The position numbers and the translations under genes are program-made. Below, in pieces: positions 1-7,927 of a stretch of 16,624 nucleotides of DNA. This stretch comes from CADEFF01 sp964569315 (GTDB lineage: Bacteria; Pseudomonadota; Alphaproteobacteria; Dongiales; Dongiaceae). The stretch lies in assembly GCA_964569315.1 (NCBI GenBank), contig CAZMUZ010000084.1, forward strand, positions 1 through 16,624, given 5' to 3'. The notes beneath the pieces were generated by a model. That model did no database searches and was not told where the DNA came from. It was given only the letters and a program-made list of their open reading frames with translations. How positions within the stretch are numbered: position 1 is the stretch's first letter; every line of letters starts with the position of its first letter.

Positions 1-101
1 ATGCCCATTTCTTCGAAGTAGCCGCCGCACGCCTTCACCATTCGATCGAACGTCTCAGGCTCTTGCTCCTCGTCGAGATAGAGCTCAGCCGCGATCCCCA
101 T
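1..101 (-). CDS. Partial unrecognised gene, N-terminus only
   Basis: An open frame on the minus strand begins with ATG at 101 and runs off the left edge after 33 codons without a stop. The visible peptide starts MGIAAELYLDEEQEPE and is acidic, followed by a segment containing a Cys-Gly-Gly-Tyr. A Shine-Dalgarno GGAGG lies 8 nt before the ATG, which supports a real start. Codons such as CAA, CCT and CGA are less GC-biased than in neighbouring genes. I do not recognise the family. It reads in the same direction as the acetoacetyl-CoA synthetase gene, 126 nt downstream of that gene's stop, behind an AT-rich leader, so it probably has its own promoter. Confidence 0.5.
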   Translation of the reverse strand, partial: MGIAAELYLDEEQEPETFDRMVKACGGYFEEMG

Positions 102-120
102 GAGCGGTCCCTCCGCGATT

Positions 121-180
121 GAAGAGGATAAAATAATACGGGAATTTTTGAATATGTATATAAATCTAAGGTTGTATTAA
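121..180 (-). promoter_or_regulatory. AT-rich leader with possible promoter for the left-edge gene
   Basis: This stretch is strikingly AT-rich in an otherwise roughly 70% G+C window. On the minus strand TATTAT (133-138) could be a -10 box, with TATACA (155-160) a weak -35 at 16-bp spacing. It lies between the end of the acetoacetyl-CoA synthetase gene and the ATG at 101. The composition fits a promoter region or the edge of acquired DNA. No convincing intrinsic terminator was seen between 102 and 227. Confidence 0.3.
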
Positions 181-227
181 CTGGCGCTTTTCCTGGTATT
201 TCTTAGAGGCAGGGTCCGGCGCCGCCT

Positions 228-2174
<1,947 letters not shown>

Positions 2175-2200
2175 GCGTGTTCTCCGTTCGAAGGGGCGCA

Positions 2201-2229
2201 ATTCTGGAGAGGTGCTGCAGGCGAGGCAA
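2201..2229 (-). promoter_or_regulatory. Candidate sigma70-type promoter for acetoacetyl-CoA synthetase
   Basis: On the minus strand TTGCCT (2224-2229) and CAGAAT (2201-2206) are 17 bp apart, each matching 4 of 6 consensus bases. Transcription would start near 2194, giving a leader of about 20 nt that contains the GGAG ribosome-binding site before the GTG at 2174. Confidence 0.33.
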
Positions 2230-2309
2230 GAGGCGGGCGCGCAGGAAATGGGATGGCGCCGCGCCCGAGCACCGTCATAGAGTCGGGCCCGGGCCATATC
2301 AGCTCTGTC

Positions 2310-3290
2310 ATGTCGCCTTTCCATCGCATCTTGCGCAGCTTTGCAGGCTTGTCGCCACCGGTCCGCGCGATGCTCTGGATGGTGCTCGCCTGCTTCGTCT
2401 TCTCGATCCTGAACGCGCTCATCCGCGCGACCTCGCACTATCTGCATCCCTTCCAGGTGGCGTTCTTCCGCAACCTGTTCGGGCTCGCCTTCATGCTGCC
2501 CTGGCTCATGCGGGCGGGGCTCACCGGGCTGCAGACCGGCCGGTTCCAGCTCTATTTCTGGCGCGTCGTGATCGGGCTCGCCTCGATGCTGACCTGGTTC
2601 TTCGCGCTGGCCTTGCTGCCGTTCGCGCAGGCCGTGGCGCTTTCCTTCGCGGCACCGCTCTTCGCGACCGTCCTCGCGGCGACCCTGCTGGGGGAAACGG
2701 TGCGGGCCCGGCGCTGGACCGCGACCTTCGTCGGGTTCGCGGGCGTGCTCATCATCGTGCGGCCCGGGATCGATTCCATCAGCCTCGGCGCGATCCTCGC
2801 CCTCGTCTCGGCCGCGCTCTCCTCGGTCTCGGTCATCGTGGTGAAGCAGCTCTCGCGCACCGAGCCGATCAATGCGGTCGTCACCTACATGGTGCTGCTG
2901 ATGACGCCGATGTCGCTGGTGCCGGCGCTCTTCCACTGGGTCTGGCCGCCGCTCGAGGTCTGGCCCCTGCTGGTGGGCATGGGGCTTTCCGGGACGCTCG
3001 GCCATCTCTGCTATGTGCGCTCGCTGCATATGGCGGACGCCTCCGCGGTGATGCCGTTCGACTATACGCGGCTGCTCTTCGCCGCGATCCTCGGCTGGCT
3101 CTTCTTCAGCGAGATCCCGGATCTCTGGACCTGGGTCGGCGCCGCCGTGATCGTGGCGTCGGCGCTCTATATCGCGCATCGCGAGGGGATCGCCCGCCAT
3201 GCCGCCGGCACCGCCGAGGCAGCCACCAAGGCCGCGGCGAGCGCCGCCGAACCGACCCTCAACGTTCCGGCGGACGGGCGCAATCCGTGA
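2310..3290 (+). CDS. EamA/DMT-family transporter, first of a tandem pair
   Basis: An inner-membrane drug/metabolite transporter of 326 residues with about ten hydrophobic helices in two EamA repeats (roughly residues 22-152 and 162-290). Repeat 1 ends in the typical LGETVRARRW ... GFAGVLIIVRPG and repeat 2 in ASAVMPFDYTRL ... AAVIVASALYI. The cytoplasmic tail is Ala-rich and low in complexity. The substrate cannot be read from sequence; the family exports amino acids, metabolites or drugs. I chose ATG 2310, which leaves about 20 residues before the first helix. An alternative in-frame ATG at 2253 has a better Shine-Dalgarno (AGGA, 6 nt spacing) and would add 19 residues, but the added codons include rare ATA and look less coding-like. 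Its TGA overlaps the GTG of the next, paralogous gene. Confidence 0.88.
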   Translation: MSPFHRILRSFAGLSPPVRAMLWMVLACFVFSILNALIRATSHYLHPFQVAFFRNLFGLAFMLPWLMRAGLTGLQTGRFQLYFWRVVIGLASMLTWFFALALLPFAQAVALSFAAPLFATVLAATLLGETVRARRWTATFVGFAGVLIIVRPGIDSISLGAILALVSAALSSVSVIVVKQLSRTEPINAVVTYMVLLMTPMSLVPALFHWVWPPLEVWPLLVGMGLSGTLGHLCYVRSLHMADASAVMPFDYTRLLFAAILGWLFFSEIPDLWTWVGAAVIVASALYIAHREGIARHAAGTAEAATKAAASAAEPTLNVPADGRNP

Positions 3291-4246
3291 GGCGGCCCGG
3301 TTTCGCGCGGGACGTCGCACGGCGCTGGTCGGTTCTTCCGGCAAACCTGCGCGGCGGGCTCTGGATGGTGCTCTCCGCCCTCGGCTTCGCGCTGATGGCG
3401 ATCTTCATCAAGCTGCTCGGCACGCGGCTCGACAGCTTCCAGGTCGCCTTCTTCCGCTGCCTGATCGGCTGGCTCGTCATCCTGCCGATCGCCTTCAGCC
3501 GGCCCTGGTCGAGCTTGCGGAGCGACAAGCTTCCCGTGCATCTGGTGCGCGGGCTGCTCGGCGCCTTCGGCATGTTCTGCGGCTATTACGCGATCGCGCG
3601 CATGCCGCTCGCCGATTTCATGGGCCTGAGCTTCTCCCGCCCGCTCTTCACCCTGCTGCTGGCGGCGCTCATCCTCGGCGAGAGCGTGGGCTGGCGGCGC
3701 TGGCTCGCGACGGCAGCGGGATTCGCAGGCGTGCTGCTGATGGCGCGGCCCGGCAGCGAAGGCTTCAACCCGGCCGCCGGCTTCGCGCTCGGCGAGGCCT
3801 GCACCATCGCGTTCCTGTCGATCCTGGTGAAGCGGCTGCCGGCGCGCGAGCAGGCGATCGGCATCCTCTTCTGGTACGGGCTCTTCTCCTCGGCGACCGC
3901 CTTCCTGCCCGCGGCGCTCTTCTTCTGGACCTGGCCCGATGCCGAGGAATGGTCGTGGCTCATCGCGGTCGGCGCGCTCGGCGCCTTCTCTCATTTCTGC
4001 TACATCCGCGCCTTCCGCGCGGGCGAGGCCTCGGCAGTGGTGCCGTTCGATTATCTGCGGCTGCCGCTGGCGGGGCTGGTCGGCTGGCTCGTCTTCGCCG
4101 AGCTGCCGACGCCCTGGACGCTCGCCGGCGCCGCCGTGATCGTGGCGAGCACGCTCTACATCATGCAGCGCGAGGCGCGGCTCGCGCGCGGGCGCGCCGC
4201 CGGAGCGCCGGTCGTCGCCGCGGCTGCGGCCGAGCCGCCGCCCTGA
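3287..4246 (+). CDS. EamA/DMT-family transporter, second of a tandem pair
   Basis: A second ten-helix EamA transporter (319 residues) clearly related to its upstream neighbour: SFQVAFFRCLIG matches PFQVAFFRNLFG, LGESVGWRRW matches LGETVRARRW, and ASAVVPFDYLRL matches ASAVMPFDYTRL. It probably arose by tandem duplication. The GTG start at 3287 overlaps the previous stop in the sequence GTGA, and there is no strong Shine-Dalgarno, so translation is probably coupled. The only nearby ATG (3365) would cut into the first helix. The extreme C-terminus (AEPPP) is encoded by the first copy of a 29-bp tandem repeat that also supplies the stop codon. Substrate unknown. Confidence 0.87.
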   Translation: MRRPGFARDVARRWSVLPANLRGGLWMVLSALGFALMAIFIKLLGTRLDSFQVAFFRCLIGWLVILPIAFSRPWSSLRSDKLPVHLVRGLLGAFGMFCGYYAIARMPLADFMGLSFSRPLFTLLLAALILGESVGWRRWLATAAGFAGVLLMARPGSEGFNPAAGFALGEACTIAFLSILVKRLPAREQAIGILFWYGLFSSATAFLPAALFFWTWPDAEEWSWLIAVGALGAFSHFCYIRAFRAGEASAVVPFDYLRLPLAGLVGWLVFAELPTPWTLAGAAVIVASTLYIMQREARLARGRAAGAPVVAAAAAEPPP

Positions 4247-4312
4247 GGCGGCGCGTGGCCGAGCCGCCGCCCTGAGGCGGCGCGTGGCCGAGCCGTTGCC
4301 CTGAGGCGATCG
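4228..4312. repeat. 29-bp tandem repeat, 2.9 copies, each a hairpin
   Basis: Two identical 29-bp units (4228-4256 and 4257-4285) are followed by a degenerate third (4286-4312). Each perfect unit contains the palindrome CGCCGCC-CTGA-GGCGGCG, a 7-bp all-GC stem with a 4-nt loop; in unit one the stem arms are 4236-4242 and 4247-4253. The stop codon of the second EamA gene lies in the loop of unit one. The third copy can instead pair GTTGC with GCAAC. The array fills most of the gap between the EamA gene and the convergent DUF1232 gene and could act as a bidirectional RNA 3'-end structure. No U-tract follows, so a classic intrinsic terminator is not shown. Confidence 0.8.
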
Positions 4313-4338
4313 CAACCTCGGAACGGCAACCCGTCCGG

Positions 4339-4704
4339 TCAGTCTTTCAGGGTGTTCTCGATGGTCGCCCGGGCGCGCTCGCGATGGTCGGGCTTGATGC
4401 TGCCGGTCACCGTCTTGACCGCCGCATAGAGCACGGCCGCGTCGTCGGTGAAGCCGAACCAGGCGAGGAAGTCCGGCAACATGTCGACCGGCATGACGAA
4501 ATAGGCGACGGCGCCCATCAGCACGGCCTTCGCCTGCAGCGGCGTCTTCGGGTCGAGCGCGCAGTAATAGGCGGCGACCAGCTCGTCGAGGAACGGCAGG
4601 CGCGCGGCGGTACGCTTCAGCTTGCGCCAGAAGCCGCGCTCGACCTGCTTCTGGTCGCGCTTCAGCTTCTCCGGGTCATAAAGGACCGGCAGGGTTTCGC
4701 TCAT
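4339..4704 (-). CDS. DUF1232 (YkvA-type) small membrane protein
   Basis: A 121-residue protein with the DUF1232 signature at about residues 65-92: AYFVMPVDMLPDFL followed by GFTDDAAVL, matching the family pattern of a Tyr, a Pro-x-Asp-x-x-Pro-Asp core and a Gly-Phe-x-Asp-Asp. The region is hydrophobic and probably membrane-associated. The first 40 residues are charged and helical. Molecular function is unknown for the family. ATG 4704 is the first plausible start; the ribosome-binding site (GGTGGG) is poor. It is convergent with the EamA genes and divergent from the SDR gene, so it is probably transcribed alone. Confidence 0.88.
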   Translation of the reverse strand: MSETLPVLYDPEKLKRDQKQVERGFWRKLKRTAARLPFLDELVAAYYCALDPKTPLQAKAVLMGAVAYFVMPVDMLPDFLAWFGFTDDAAVLYAAVKTVTGSIKPDHRERARATIENTLKD

Positions 4705-4793
4705 GACCCACCGATATGGCCCCGCCGCCCGCCTCGCGCAAGCGGCGGGCTCGGAGGCTCCGGAAGCCCGCCGGACGCGTCGGCGGAGGCGGA

Positions 4794-4822
4794 TCGCCAA
4801 GCCGGGCCGCTTCTGCTAGAAC
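4794..4822 (+). promoter_or_regulatory. Candidate promoter for the SDR gene
   Basis: TCGCCA (4794-4799) and TAGAAC (4817-4822) lie 17 bp apart, each matching 4 of 6 sigma70 consensus bases, with a TG one base before the -10 (extended -10). Transcription would start near 4829, leaving a leader of about 38 nt with the AGGGGAG ribosome-binding site. Confidence 0.33.
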
Positions 4823-4866
4823 CCGCCGCGATTTCAGGGATCGGACGGCGAAGGGGAGAGTTCGCG

Positions 4867-5628
4867 ATGGATATCAAGGGTGCGGCGGCGCTGGTCACGG
4901 GCGGCGGATCGGGAATGGGCGCCGATGTGGCGCGGCATCTGGCGAAGGCCGGCGCCAAGGTAGCGCTGCTGGACGTGAACCGGGCCGCGGCCGAGGCGGT
5001 CGCGCAGGAGATCGGCGGGCTCGGCCTCGCCTGCGACGTGGCGAGCGCCGAAAGCGCCGAGGCCGCGGTCGCCGCGGCGCGCGCCGCCCATGGCCCTGCG
5101 CGCATCCTCGTCAATGTCGCCGGCATCCTCATCCCCGGCCGCATCGTCGGCAAGGACGGGCCGCTGCCGCTGGAAAAATTCAGCAAGGTGATCGAGGTCA
5201 ATCTGATCGGCAGCTTCAACATGATGCGGCTCGCCGCCTTCGACATGGCGGCGCTGCCGCCGCTCGCCGACGGCGAGCGCGGCGTGGTGATCTCGACGAG
5301 CTCGATCGCCGCCTATGAAGGCCAGATCGGCCAGGCGGGCTATGCCGCCTCCAAGGCCGGCATCGCCGGCCTCACCATCGCCGCGGCGCGCGATCTCGCC
5401 CGCTCCGGCATCCGCGTCAACACCATCGCGCCCGGCCTCGTCGCGACGCCGATGATGCTGACCCTGCCGCCCGAGCTGCAGAAGAGCCTGACCGACGCCA
5501 TGCCCTTTCCGCAGCGCCTCATCCGCGCCGACGAATTCTCGCGGCTCTGTCTGCATATCATCGAGAACGTGGCGATGAACGGCGAGGTGATCCGCCTCGA
5601 CAACGCGGTCAGGCTGCAGCCGAAGTAA
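4867..5628 (+). CDS. SDR oxidoreductase, type-10 3-hydroxyacyl-CoA dehydrogenase-like
   Basis: A classical short-chain dehydrogenase/reductase of 253 residues. The NAD(P)-binding motif TGGGSGMG is at 11-18, Asp36 ends the second strand (favouring NAD), NVAG is at 83-86, and the catalytic residues are Ser146, Tyr159 and Lys163 (YAASK). The block around EGQIGQAGYAASKAGI and IRVNTIAPGLVATPMM closely resembles HSD17B10/2-methyl-3-hydroxybutyryl-CoA dehydrogenase, so oxidation of a 3-hydroxyacyl-CoA is the best guess (isoleucine or short-chain fatty acid breakdown). The ATG is preceded by AGGGGAG. It is followed by REP-like hairpins and stands alone on its strand. Confidence 0.9.
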   Translation: MDIKGAAALVTGGGSGMGADVARHLAKAGAKVALLDVNRAAAEAVAQEIGGLGLACDVASAESAEAAVAAARAAHGPARILVNVAGILIPGRIVGKDGPLPLEKFSKVIEVNLIGSFNMMRLAAFDMAALPPLADGERGVVISTSSIAAYEGQIGQAGYAASKAGIAGLTIAAARDLARSGIRVNTIAPGLVATPMMLTLPPELQKSLTDAMPFPQRLIRADEFSRLCLHIIENVAMNGEVIRLDNAVRLQPK

Positions 5629-5663
5629 ATCCCGCAGCCACGGGAACGCTCACGCTTCGGAAG

Positions 5664-5760
5664 CCTCATGCTTCGACAGGCTCAGCATGAGGGCATGTTC
5701 GTTTTGGTGAACCCCCCAACCCCTCACCCTGAGCCTGTCGAAGGGTGAGCTTGTCGAAGG
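5664..5760. repeat. REP-like pair of inverted hairpins (BIME-like)
   Basis: Hairpin A has stem arms 5664-5671 (CCTCATGC) and 5685-5692 (GCATGAGG) with the 13-nt loop TTCGACAGGCTCA. Hairpin B has arms 5723-5730 (CTCACCCT) and 5742-5749 (AGGGTGAG) and carries the same core in the opposite orientation. The 15-mer at 5671-5685 is the exact reverse complement of 5729-5743. A further partial direct copy (GAGCTTGTCGAAGG, 5747-5760) follows a near-identical one at 5731-5744. Such elements recur in many alphaproteobacterial intergenic regions. This one sits at the convergent end of the SDR and pterin dehydratase genes. Confidence 0.85.
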
Positions 5761-5780
5761 CCAAAAGCCGCGGCGGCCGC

Positions 5781-6071
5781 CTATCCCGCGATCGCGTCGA
5801 TCGCCTTGGCGAGCGTCACGTCGCGCTGGCTGAGGCCGCCCGCATCGTGGGTCGAGAGGGTGATCTCCACCCGGTTCCAGACGTTGGACCATTCCGGATG
5901 ATGGTCCTGCTTCTCGGCGAGCAGCGCCACCTGCGACATGAAGCCCCAGGCCTCGGCGAAGTTCCTGAACTTGAAGGACCGCTCGATGGCGTCGCGGCCC
6001 TTTGCCTCGCGCCATTGGGAGAGCTCGCGGAGCGCTGCCGCCCGCTCGGACGCCTCGAGTTTTGCCACCAT
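5781..6071 (-). CDS. phhB: 4a-hydroxytetrahydrobiopterin (pterin-4a-carbinolamine) dehydratase
   Basis: Dehydrates 4a-hydroxytetrahydropterin formed by aromatic amino acid hydroxylases, allowing the cofactor to be recycled; cytosolic. The 96-residue length is typical. The family signature is present: HHPEW (57-61), then Trp65, His75 (TLSTHD) and Asp84, matching the catalytic His-His-Pro ... His ... Asp pattern. The start is ATG 6071, preceded by the near-perfect Shine-Dalgarno GAGGAGG; an in-frame ATG 18 codons upstream (6125) lacks this. No phenylalanine hydroxylase gene is visible beside it. It starts divergently from the metalloprotease gene, 74 bp apart. Confidence 0.93.
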   Translation of the reverse strand: MVAKLEASERAAALRELSQWREAKGRDAIERSFKFRNFAEAWGFMSQVALLAEKQDHHPEWSNVWNRVEITLSTHDAGGLSQRDVTLAKAIDAIAG

Positions 6072-6109
6072 CTTCGCCTCCTCTGCGGATCGGCCTACTC
6101 TGCGTGCGG

Positions 6110-6138
6110 TTGGCGGGAAGGACAAGCCCGCCTAGAGT
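6110..6138 (+). promoter_or_regulatory. Candidate promoter, possibly giving a leaderless mRNA
   Basis: TTGGCG (6110-6115) and TAGAGT (6133-6138) are 17 bp apart, each matching 4 of 6 sigma70 consensus bases. The expected start of transcription is at about 6145-6146, exactly at the ATG (6146) of the metalloprotease gene, which has no Shine-Dalgarno. Confidence 0.35.
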
Positions 6139-6145
6139 GCGGGTC

Positions 6146-6598
6146 ATGAATACCAACCCCATGACGCGGCGCGCCGACGAGCAGGCCCCGACCCTCGAGG
6201 AGATCGAAGCACTGGCGGCGGAGGCCTTCGCCCATATCCCGGCCGTGCTGGCGCGCCAGGTGGAGGGGGTGGTGATCCGGATCGAGGATTTCCCCGATGC
6301 CGAGACGGCGGAGGAGATGGAGCTCGAATCGCCCTTCGACCTGCTCGGGCTCTATCGCGGGCGGCCGATCGGCGAGCGGAGCGTGAGCGATCCCTCGCCC
6401 GACATCGACCTCATCTTCCTCTATCGCCGGCCGCTGCTCGATTACTGGTGCGAAAGCGACGAGACGCTCGGCCATCTCGTGCGCCATGTGCTGATCCACG
6501 AGATCGGCCATCATTTCGGCTTCAGCGACGAGGATATGGAGCGGCTCGAAGCGGAAGCCGACGCCTCCGCCGAAGCCGGCACCGGCAGCCATCACTAG
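6146..6598 (+). CDS. Small zincin-like metallopeptidase-family protein (DUF1025-type)
   Basis: A 150-residue acidic protein with the zinc-binding motif HEIGHH (HExxH at 118-122) near the C-terminus, followed by GFSDEDMERLE. This arrangement, with an N-terminal FPDAETAEEM ... FDLLGLYRG segment, is that of the zincin_1/DUF1025 family, whose substrates are unknown. No signal peptide or membrane helix is visible, so it is probably cytosolic. ATG 6146 lacks a ribosome-binding site; the next in-frame ATG (6161) also lacks one. A promoter-like pair just upstream would place the mRNA 5' end at the start codon. It ends 12 nt from the convergent UDG-family gene. Confidence 0.87.
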   Translation: MNTNPMTRRADEQAPTLEEIEALAAEAFAHIPAVLARQVEGVVIRIEDFPDAETAEEMELESPFDLLGLYRGRPIGERSVSDPSPDIDLIFLYRRPLLDYWCESDETLGHLVRHVLIHEIGHHFGFSDEDMERLEAEADASAEAGTGSHH

Positions 6599-6610
6599 GA
6601 GCGTAGCGGC

Positions 6611-7207
6611 CTATGCCCCGAGCGCCTTCCCGATGCGGCGCCTCAGCTCCGGCAGCAGCGCCGCCTCGAACCAGGGGTTGCGCTTGAGCCAGCCGGTATT
6701 GCGCCAGGAGGGATGCGGCAGCGGCAGATAGTCCGGCAGATAGTCGCGGAAGGCGCGTACCGTCTCGGTCATGGTCGGCTTGCGCGCCTTCCCGAGATAG
6801 TGCGCCTGGGCGTAGCTCCCGACGAGAAGCGTCAGCGAGAGGTTCGGCATCAGCGCCCTTATCCGTCCATGCCAGTGGGGCGCGCATTCGGGGCGCGGCG
6901 GATAGTCGCCGCCCTTGGGATCGGTGCCGGGAAAGCAGAAGCCCATCGGCATGATCGCGATCCGCCGCTCGTCATAGAAGGCGTCGCGATCGAGCGCGAG
7001 CCAGCTTCGCAACCGGTCGCCGCTCGGATCGTTCCAGGGAATGCCGGTCTCGTGCACGCGGCGCCCGGGCGCCTGGCCGACGATGAGGAGCGAGGCTGTC
7101 CGGCTCGCCCGGACCACCGGCCGCGGCTCGTGCGGCAGCAGCGCCGAGCAGAGCCGGCAGGCCCCGACTTCCGCGAGAAGCGCCGCAAGCTTCGCCTCGG
7201 GCTTCAT
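6611..7207 (-). CDS. Uracil-DNA-glycosylase-superfamily protein
   Basis: A 198-residue protein of the UDG superfamily (COG1573-like). Motif A reads GQAPG (44-48) followed by HETGIPWNDPSGDRLRSWL, and motif B is HPS (165-167) in LPLPHPSWRN. Four cysteines, C17-x2-C20 and C91-x16-C108, match the [4Fe-4S] spacing of family-4 UDGs. Classical family 4 has GEAPG, so Gln at position 45 is a variant and uracil excision is not certain. The likely role is base-excision repair of deaminated DNA. Its ATG overlaps the CobB stop (ATGA), so it is co-translated as the last gene of the thpR-cobB unit. Confidence 0.85.
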   Translation of the reverse strand: MKPEAKLAALLAEVGACRLCSALLPHEPRPVVRASRTASLLIVGQAPGRRVHETGIPWNDPSGDRLRSWLALDRDAFYDERRIAIMPMGFCFPGTDPKGGDYPPRPECAPHWHGRIRALMPNLSLTLLVGSYAQAHYLGKARKPTMTETVRAFRDYLPDYLPLPHPSWRNTGWLKRNPWFEAALLPELRRRIGKALGA

Positions 7208-7911
7208 CGTCCGTCGAGCAATCTGGCGAGGAAAGGCGGCACCAGCGCCGTCGCCTTGCCGTAGTGGCTCTCGCCGAACAACCGCGCGCCTTCGCCGGGC
7301 TCCAGGTTGAGCTCGATGGTGCGGGCGCCGGCGCGCCGCGCCTCCTGCACGAAGCCGGCGGCCGGATAGACGTTCCCCGAGGTGCCGATCGAGAGGAAGA
7401 GATCGGCGCCCGCGAGCGCAGCCCCGATGCGATCCATCTCGTGCGGCATCTCGCCGAACCAGACGACATTGGGGCGGAGCCGCCCGACCGTGCCGCAGCC
7501 GCCGCAGCGGCTCTCGAGATCGAGATCGTCGCGCCAGGAGAGCACCGCCGCGCAGGCGAGACAGCGCGCCTTCAGCGATTCGCCATGCATATGGACGAGG
7601 CGCCGCGAGCCCGCGCGTTCGTGGAGATCGTCGACATTCTGCGTCACCAGCAGGAACTCCCCCGGCCAGGCCGCATCCAGCGCCGCCAGCACCTGGTGCG
7701 CGGCGTTGGGCCGGATATGGCCTTGCAGCAGGTTGCGGCGGCGCATGTTGTAGAAGGCGAGCACCGCCGCCGGGTTCCGTTCGAAGGCCTCGGGGGTCGC
7801 CACGTCCTCGACCCGCACCCTGGCCCAGATGCCGTCCGGGTCGCGGAAGGTCTCGAGGCCGGATTCCCGGCTGACGCCGGCGCCGGTGAGGATGACGATG
7901 TTGCGGGTCAT
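7204..7911 (-). CDS. cobB: NAD-dependent protein deacylase (sirtuin)
   Basis: A sirtuin that removes acyl groups from lysines with consumption of NAD+. At 235 residues it is a minimal catalytic core. Visible features are GAGVS (10-14), the TQNVDDLHERAG block (TQN at 90-92), catalytic His109 in HMHG, and a zinc-binding set C117, C120, C136 and C139. Tyr54 and Arg57 (YNMR) match the Tyr-x-x-Arg pair of class III/SIRT5-like sirtuins that bind succinyl and malonyl lysines, so desuccinylase activity is likely alongside deacetylation. It lies 16 nt after thpR and overlaps the UDG-family gene by 4 nt, indicating one operon. The annotated ATG gives a standard sirtuin N-terminus. Confidence 0.95.
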   Translation of the reverse strand: MTRNIVILTGAGVSRESGLETFRDPDGIWARVRVEDVATPEAFERNPAAVLAFYNMRRRNLLQGHIRPNAAHQVLAALDAAWPGEFLLVTQNVDDLHERAGSRRLVHMHGESLKARCLACAAVLSWRDDLDLESRCGGCGTVGRLRPNVVWFGEMPHEMDRIGAALAGADLFLSIGTSGNVYPAAGFVQEARRAGARTIELNLEPGEGARLFGESHYGKATALVPPFLARLLDGR

Positions 7912-7927
7912 GGCGCCGCCGATGCCT

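Noticed and set aside
2175..3344. N-terminal extension of the acetoacetyl-CoA synthetase frame, about 390 codons
   Set aside because: It is antisense to the first EamA gene and has no domain. The family N-terminus and a ribosome-binding site identify the GTG at 2174.
4228..4312. Tandem 29-bp repeats as a CRISPR array
   Set aside because: The units are directly adjacent with no spacers, one overlaps a coding end, and no cas genes are present.
5650..6162. 170-codon minus-strand frame over the REP-like repeat and the pterin dehydratase gene
   Set aside because: It is a frame shadow of phhB; its C-terminal LMLSLSKHEASEA is just the translation of the repeat.
7052..7063. RRVH in the UDG-family protein compared with the KRRIH loop of UdgX
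   Set aside because: It sits directly after motif A, whereas the UdgX R-loop is inserted much further downstream, so the likeness is probably chance.
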